Shown: positions 59,619 to 64,000 of the stretch, in pieces
How the letters are laid out: each line of letters starts with the position of its first letter
Position numbering within the stretch: the stretch's first letter is position 1
Assembly (NCBI RefSeq): GCF_001999905.1
Contig: NZ_CP019640.1
Location: 3,142,001 to 3,206,000, forward strand
Source of the DNA: Planococcus lenghuensis
GTDB lineage: Bacteria > Bacillota > Bacilli > Bacillales_A > Planococcaceae
DNA: 64,000 nucleotides
Reading direction: 5' to 3'
Program-made: the position numbers and the translations under genes
Notes under the pieces: generated by a model
Seen by the model: only the letters and a program-made list of their open reading frames with translations
Databases searched by the model: none
What the model was told of the DNA's origin: nothing

Positions 59619-60372
59619 GTACTGCCACCCCGTTTCGTTTGGATAACGCCTTCACTTCATTGATCGTTACTTCTTTATTGTGAAAAATGGATGCCGCAAG
59701 CCCTGCCGATACATCCGTCTCCAAAAACATATTGGCAAAATGTTCGGCGTTCCCGGCTCCGCCCGATGCGATGACCGGCACAGACACACGCTCTTTCACG
59801 CGCAGCAATAAGTCATGGTCGAATCCTTGCTTCATGCCGTCCGTATCCATGCTCGTCAGGAGAATTTCCCCGGCGCTGAGCGCTTCCGCCTGTTCGACCC
59901 AATCCAACACCCGGACATCCGTCTGCTGTCTCCCGCCGTGCGTATAGCAGAACCAGTCGCGGGCTTCCTCGTCCCATTTCGCATCGACCGACAATGCGAT
60001 GCATTGACTGCCATAGCGTTCGGAAGCTTCCCGGATCAGTTCCGGGCGTTTCAGTGCCGCTGAATTGATGCTCACTTTGTCAGCGCCCGCGTTCAGTAGC
60101 CGGCCGACGTCTTCCGCTGTCCGGATACCGCCGCCGATACCGAGCGGGATGAACAGCACTTCCGCCGTCCGCTGGATCACTTCAAGCATTAGATCGTGCC
60201 CCCGCTCTGTAGCCGAAACATCGAGAAAAATCAGCTCATCCGCGCCTTCTTCGTTATAGCGCTTCGCTAATTCGACCGGATCGCCGACATCCCGCAATCC
60301 TTTGAATTGGATTCCTTTAACAACGCGGCCGTCTTTTACATCAAGGCATGGGATAATCCGTTTTTTGATCAT
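59608..60372 (-). CDS. hisF: Imidazole glycerol phosphate synthase subunit HisF
   Basis: The 254-residue TIM barrel has the catalytic Asp residues in IPCLDVKDGRVVKGIQF and LTSMDTDGMKQGFDHDLL, and the phosphate-binding VIASGGAGNAEH. With HisH it makes imidazole glycerol phosphate and AICAR. ATG 60372 overlaps the hisA stop (ATGA). Confidence 0.96.
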   Translation of the reverse strand: MIKKRIIPCLDVKDGRVVKGIQFKGLRDVGDPVELAKRYNEEGADELIFLDVSATERGHDLMLEVIQRTAEVLFIPLGIGGGIRTAEDVGRLLNAGADKVSINSAALKRPELIREASERYGSQCIALSVDAKWDEEARDWFCYTHGGRQQTDVRVLDWVEQAEALSAGEILLTSMDTDGMKQGFDHDLLLRVKERVSVPVIASGGAGNAEHFANMFLETDVSAGLAASIFHNKEVTINEVKALSKRNGVAVRET

Positions 60373-61073
60373 CGGATATCCCGCCAGAATTCCGGTGAAT
60401 TGGCGGCTTTCCCGACAATCGCTGCCGCAACGCCTTCCGCTTTCAGCCGGTTGATGTCATCGATGTTCCGGACCCCGCCCGATGCGGTCACCGGCCATTT
60501 CGATGCGCGTGCGAGGCGGCCGGTCATTTCAACGTTCGGCCCTTCCATGCGCCCGTCTTTTGAAATGTCCGTGTAAATGACACCGCCGATTTCCGAACCG
60601 GCCAGCTCGTCAAGCACATCGAAAACCGTTTTTTTCGATTCTTCCTGCCAGCCGTTCAGCGCGACCCGTTCGCCTCGCGCATCGAGCCCCAGGTAAAGCC
60701 TGCCTGGATACTTTTTCGACAGCCCGGTCAGCCATTCCGGATCGGACAGCCCCTTTGTGCCGATGATAAGGTACGTCGCCCCCATATCGAAATAAGTCCG
60801 GACAGTTTCTTCCGAACGGATGCCGCCGCCGATCTGCACCGGTTTTTTCGCTGCTTTAATCAGCTGTCCGAACAGATCCGCTTCAACCGGCGCTTTTTTC
60901 AGCGCGCCCATCAAGTCGACTGTATGGATGCGGCCGACTTGTTCAAACCCGCTGTAGAATTCGACTGCTTCCAGCGGTGTCCGGCCCATTGCCGTCTTTG
61001 ATCCGTAATCGCCTTCCGTCAGGCGGACGTTCTGTGAATTGATAATATCGATTGCCGGCCAGATCTCAATCAC
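60369..61073 (-). CDS. hisA: ProFAR isomerase HisA
   Basis: The 234-residue TIM barrel resembles HisF, with IWPAIDIINSQNVRLTEGDY, VQIGGGIRSEETVRTYFDMG, VIYTDISKDGRMEGPN (catalytic Asp) and TASGGVRNIDDINRL. It opens the ribose of ProFAR. GTG 61073 overlaps the hisH stop (GTGA). Slightly short compared with the 240-250 residues of most HisA. Confidence 0.95.
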   Translation of the reverse strand: MIEIWPAIDIINSQNVRLTEGDYGSKTAMGRTPLEAVEFYSGFEQVGRIHTVDLMGALKKAPVEADLFGQLIKAAKKPVQIGGGIRSEETVRTYFDMGATYLIIGTKGLSDPEWLTGLSKKYPGRLYLGLDARGERVALNGWQEESKKTVFDVLDELAGSEIGGVIYTDISKDGRMEGPNVEMTGRLARASKWPVTASGGVRNIDDINRLKAEGVAAAIVGKAANSPEFWRDIR

Positions 61074-61648
61074 CGGAATCCCCCTTTCATCGCGCGGTCC
61101 AGGATTTCCAGCCCTGCGTCTCCGCTTTTTTCGGGATGGAACTGGATGCCGATCAGATTGTCTTTCTGCACAATGCCGACGACTTCCGCGCCGCCATACT
61201 CGGCAGACGCCACTGTCAGGTCATCCGGCACCGCCCGGTAGGAATGAATAAAATACACGTCTTTGTGAAGGGTTTCGTCTTCGCTTTTCAGCTGATTCCA
61301 GCCAAGATGCGGCACGGGCAGCTTCGTCCGGATGCGTTCGATTTTCCCTGGCAGGAAACCGAGCCCTTTCACATTGCCTTCTTCACTTTCTTCGTACAGC
61401 AGCTGCATGCCGAGACAGATGCCGACAAACGGTTTCGCGTCTTTCAGCTCTGCCAGTACCGGAATCAGCCCATCCGCTTCAAGTTTGCGCATCGCGTCAC
61501 CGAAATGCCCGACGCCCGGCAAAATGAGTGCGTTCGCCCGGCGGAGCGCGTCGGGATCTTTCGTCAGTTGCACTTCATAACCCAAGTACTCGAGTGCCCG
61601 GCGCACGTTGGCGATGTTCCCGAGGCCGTAGTCGACGATGGCGATCAT
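61070..61648 (-). CDS. hisH: Imidazole glycerol phosphate synthase glutaminase subunit HisH
   Basis: The 192-residue class I glutamine amidotransferase has the catalytic Cys in PFVGICLGMQLLYE and the His and Glu in GIQFHPEKSGDAG. It supplies ammonia to HisF. ATG 61648 overlaps the hisB stop (TAATG). Confidence 0.96.
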   Translation of the reverse strand: MIAIVDYGLGNIANVRRALEYLGYEVQLTKDPDALRRANALILPGVGHFGDAMRKLEADGLIPVLAELKDAKPFVGICLGMQLLYEESEEGNVKGLGFLPGKIERIRTKLPVPHLGWNQLKSEDETLHKDVYFIHSYRAVPDDLTVASAEYGGAEVVGIVQKDNLIGIQFHPEKSGDAGLEILDRAMKGGFR

Positions 61649-62220
61649 TAGAGAACCCCTTTCGTCGACGGCAGGCGGCCGTCCCCCGGTTCCATCGCTT
61701 CGCGCAGCGCACGCGCGAACGATTTGAACAGCGACTCGATTTCGTGGTGGGCGTTCCCTCCGCGAATCAAATCCATGTGCACAGTCAGTCCTGCGTTTAT
61801 GACGACCGCCCGAAAAAATTCTTCGGCAAGTTCCGTATCGAACGTTCCGACTTTTTCCTTTGAAATGACAGCATCATATACAAAGAACGGCCGGCCGCTG
61901 ATGTCGACGACCGTCCGGCTGAGTGTTTCATCCATCGGCACATAGCTCATGCCGTAGCGCCGGATGCCGGATTTGTCTCCGATCAATTCCTTCAATAGAC
62001 CGCCGAGCACGATGCCGGTATCCTCAGCTGTGTGATGATCATCGATGTGCGTATCACCTTTCACCCGGCACTCGAGTTCCAGGCCGGAGTGAAAGGTGAA
62101 AAGCGTCAGCATGTGATCGAGAAAGCCGACTCCCGTGTCGATGACCGATTCTCCTGTCCCCCGCTGAAGCGTCAAGTCGATGGCTGTTTCTTTTGTTTCC
62201 CGTGAAGCTGATACTTTCAT
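61648..62220 (-). CDS. hisB: Imidazoleglycerol-phosphate dehydratase HisB
   Basis: The 190-residue protein is the monofunctional dehydratase, with metal-binding repeats GFLDHMLTLFTFHSG, DDHHTAEDTGIVLG and HHEIESLFKSFARAL. No histidinol phosphatase domain is fused. It overlaps hisD by four bases. Confidence 0.96.
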   Translation of the reverse strand: MKVSASRETKETAIDLTLQRGTGESVIDTGVGFLDHMLTLFTFHSGLELECRVKGDTHIDDHHTAEDTGIVLGGLLKELIGDKSGIRRYGMSYVPMDETLSRTVVDISGRPFFVYDAVISKEKVGTFDTELAEEFFRAVVINAGLTVHMDLIRGGNAHHEIESLFKSFARALREAMEPGDGRLPSTKGVL

Positions 62221-63467
62221 TCTGAATCCCTCCGTTTTCCAAAGCGCGCTTCAATGGACGCGGCATGCGCATGCAGTTCTTCAGAGCGTGCAATCGGAAG
62301 CGCCGCATCTGCCAGCCGGCTATAATCTGTTTCCGCCACGCGGATCACCGCATTGGCCGTCAGGAAATCATTGACGGATAACCCTGACTGAAAACGCGCA
62401 TTGCCGTTCGTCGGCAGCACATGGCTCGGTCCTGCCGAATAGTCACCGAGCGCTTCCGGTGAAAAGCCGCCGATGAATAATGCGCCGGCATTACGGACGT
62501 CCGCCGCGTATGTTTCCGCGTCTTCCGTCTGGACCGCCAGATGCTCCGGCGCAATATCGTTCAGCAAGCGGATGATTTCCGCCCGGTCTTCAGCCAAAAT
62601 GGTGTAATGATTGTTTTTCAGGCTTTCCTTGATGATCGCCGACCGTGGCGCTTCTTCCGCAAATTGTGCAGCAAGCCGGCTTACTTCTTCCAGTTTTGCC
62701 CGGTCAGTGGACAGTAAAAACGTTCGCGCCATTTCATCATGCTCCGCTTGTGCCAGCAGATCGAGTGCGGCCCATTCAGCGTTCGACGAGGCATCGACGA
62801 CGACCGCAAGTTCGCTCGGCCCCGCAATCGAATCGATGCCGACGTCGCCGTATACGAGTTTTTTCGCCAATGCGACGTACTGGTTGCCCGGTCCGACGAT
62901 TTTATCGACGCGGGCAATGGACTCCGTGCCGTAAGCGAGTGCGGCGATAGCCTGCGCGCCGCCCACTGTATACACCCGGTCAATGCCGCACATATAACAG
63001 GCAGCAAGGGTTGCCGGGTTAACCGGCGGTGGTGTGACTACGGTCAGTTCTTCCACACCGGCGACACGTGCCGGCAGTGCTGTCATGAGCACCGTCGACG
63101 GATAGCTCGCTTTGCCGCCGGGCACGTAAATGCCGGCGCTCCGGATCGGATGGAGAACCGGATACAGGCCTTCCGCTTCCGGCTGCGGCCATTTGATTTT
63201 ACGCTGATATGCTTCGATGTTCTTTTTTGCCTGGGTCAATGCCGCTTTCAGATCCACAGGCAGGGCGTCATGTGCCGCTTTCAATTCCGCTTCCGGCACC
63301 GCCCGGACTTCGGTTTCCGCACCATCGAATTGCTTCGTGTAGCGGTCAAGCGCGGCATCACCTTCTGTCTGCACCGCTTTAATGATTGCCAGTACATCAT
63401 TCACTTTCGACCAATCAAACTGGTTCTGAGATGTATAGACGTCGTCAAATTCTTTTGCTGTCAACAT
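62217..63467 (-). CDS. hisD: Histidinol dehydrogenase HisD
   Basis: The 416-residue protein has the HisD blocks GIYVPGGKASYPSTVLM, TVGGAQAIAALAYGTESI, VDKIVGPGNQYVALAKK, AGPSELAVVVDA and APEHLAVQTED. It performs the last two oxidation steps to histidine, with zinc. ATG 63467 follows directly on the hisG stop. It is slightly shorter than the usual 425-430 residues. Confidence 0.96.
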   Translation of the reverse strand: MLTAKEFDDVYTSQNQFDWSKVNDVLAIIKAVQTEGDAALDRYTKQFDGAETEVRAVPEAELKAAHDALPVDLKAALTQAKKNIEAYQRKIKWPQPEAEGLYPVLHPIRSAGIYVPGGKASYPSTVLMTALPARVAGVEELTVVTPPPVNPATLAACYMCGIDRVYTVGGAQAIAALAYGTESIARVDKIVGPGNQYVALAKKLVYGDVGIDSIAGPSELAVVVDASSNAEWAALDLLAQAEHDEMARTFLLSTDRAKLEEVSRLAAQFAEEAPRSAIIKESLKNNHYTILAEDRAEIIRLLNDIAPEHLAVQTEDAETYAADVRNAGALFIGGFSPEALGDYSAGPSHVLPTNGNARFQSGLSVNDFLTANAVIRVAETDYSRLADAALPIARSEELHAHAASIEARFGKRRDSE

Positions 63468-64000
63468 TCAATTCACCTGCAATTCATTGATAAAGGCGCG
63501 GATTTCCGCCGATTTTGTGAAAAACGCGTGTTTATTGGCCACAAGCCGGGCGCTGATCTCATCCAGTTGAATCCGTTCTTCCAGCCCGTTCATGCGGAGC
63601 GTCTCGCCGGACTGGACGATATCGACGATGGCATCCGCCATACCGATGACGGCAGCCAGTTCGACCGATCCGTTCAATTTAATGATTTTCACCGGCTGTC
63701 CGGCCTGATCGAAATAATCGCGTGTCACGTTCACATATTTCGTGGCGATCGTCCGGTATGCCGGCAATTCTTCTTTCGAAGCGATCGCAAAATGGCAATG
63801 GCCGAACGGCAGCTTCAGCAGCTCGTTCACGTCAGATGACTGTTCGGCGAGAATGTCGCTCCCCGTGATGCCGAGGTCCGCGATGCCTTCTTCAACATAG
63901 GTCGGCACATCGTCTCCTTTGACGAGCAGGAAGCGGATCTCCCCTTTTTCGACAAGCAGCTCGCGCTGTGCGTTCGTCAACGCATCATACCAGCCGGGAT
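63468..64000 (-). CDS. hisG: ATP phosphoribosyltransferase HisG, short form (partial)
   Basis: The gene runs off the right edge, so its N-terminus is missing. The visible 177 residues contain IRFLLVKGDDVPTYVEEGIA, DLGITGSD, and DAIVDIVQSGETLRMNGL (PRPP-binding loop) and stop without the C-terminal ACT-like domain. It is therefore the short form, which in known systems needs HisZ as partner; hisZ would lie further upstream. An in-frame TTG at 63980 is not the start, because coding similarity continues to the edge. First step of histidine synthesis. Confidence 0.93.
   Translation of the reverse strand, partial: PGWYDALTNAQRELLVEKGEIRFLLVKGDDVPTYVEEGIADLGITGSDILAEQSSDVNELLKLPFGHCHFAIASKEELPAYRTIATKYVNVTRDYFDQAGQPVKIIKLNGSVELAAVIGMADAIVDIVQSGETLRMNGLEERIQLDEISARLVANKHAFFTKSAEIRAFINELQVN

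Noticed and set aside
1-64000. tRNA, rRNA, T-box and prophage signals
   Set aside because: None was recognised on either strand by eye; a covariance-model search would be needed to exclude small RNAs.

Overview
This window looks like the chromosome of a low-salt to moderately GC-rich Gram-positive rod of the Bacilli, most probably the Planococcaceae (Planococcus, Sporosarcina or Bhargavaea-like). The basis is gene content and sequence style: comK, SAM-I (S-box) riboswitches, B. subtilis-type mtnU/mtnE, katA with a PerR box, a cre site, a YxlE/YxlF pair, YtxH and YitT proteins, strong AGGAGG ribosome binding sites, many TTG and GTG starts, and lipoproteins with typical lipoboxes. The genus is inference. 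No rRNA, tRNA, CRISPR array, phage or plasmid genes were seen.

Layout. 1-7 kb: ABC ATPase/YxlE pair, FAD-binding dehydrogenase, an orphan PTS mannitol-type EIIA, msrA, a 21-bp tandem repeat array, an OsmC protein, an in-frame fusion of an AAC(6')-like acetyltransferase to a PfkB sugar kinase, and an iron-type alcohol dehydrogenase. 7-14 kb: a sulfur/methionine block: metNIQ and an FMN-reductase/flavin monooxygenase pair, each behind its own promoter, S-box aptamer and terminator, flanking the divergent methionine-salvage genes mtnU and mtnE. 14-19 kb: YihY, an acetamidase, a TnpB-only IS605-type element with recognisable end hairpins, and a SEC-C protein. 18.6-19.9 kb: a sigma-70-like factor divergent from comK. 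20-23 kb: TSUP exporter, DUF421 protein, AAC(3) acetyltransferase and a Fic/VbhA-type toxin-antitoxin pair. 23-27.7 kb: DUF779/aldehyde dehydrogenase behind a promoter overlapped by a cre site, rluF, hypothetical, cupin and CBS proteins. 27.8-31.1 kb: a polar amino acid ABC transporter and an RpiR regulator. 31.3-35.3 kb: an alpha-E/transglutaminase fusion with a circularly permuted ATP-grasp protein.

35.4-40 kb: an AT-rich stretch with a cupin/HD-GYP protein, an undescribed 42-residue secreted peptide gene with its own promoter, a possible TnpB relic and an immune inhibitor A (M6) protease. 40-48 kb: SDR, XRE regulator, pentapeptide-repeat protein, a sigma factor/397-residue protein/49-residue protein operon, catalase, aldo-keto reductase and AlaX. 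48-58.7 kb: exoA, UMF1-type MFS, a UPF0180/YtxH/LEA-like protein, NlpC/P60 hydrolase, YhgE/Pip protein, rlmN, a second copy of the 21-bp repeat family, an old-yellow-enzyme protein, GNAT and YitT. 58.9-64 kb: the histidine operon hisG(partial)-D-B-H-A-F-IE on the minus strand, with almost every junction overlapping.

Most transcription units end in clear intrinsic terminators, so operon limits are well defined. The most unusual items are the acetyltransferase-kinase fusion, the secreted peptide next to the HD-GYP gene, the sigma-factor operon with a repeat-built unknown protein, and the helically phased 21-bp repeats that resemble degenerate DnaA boxes.
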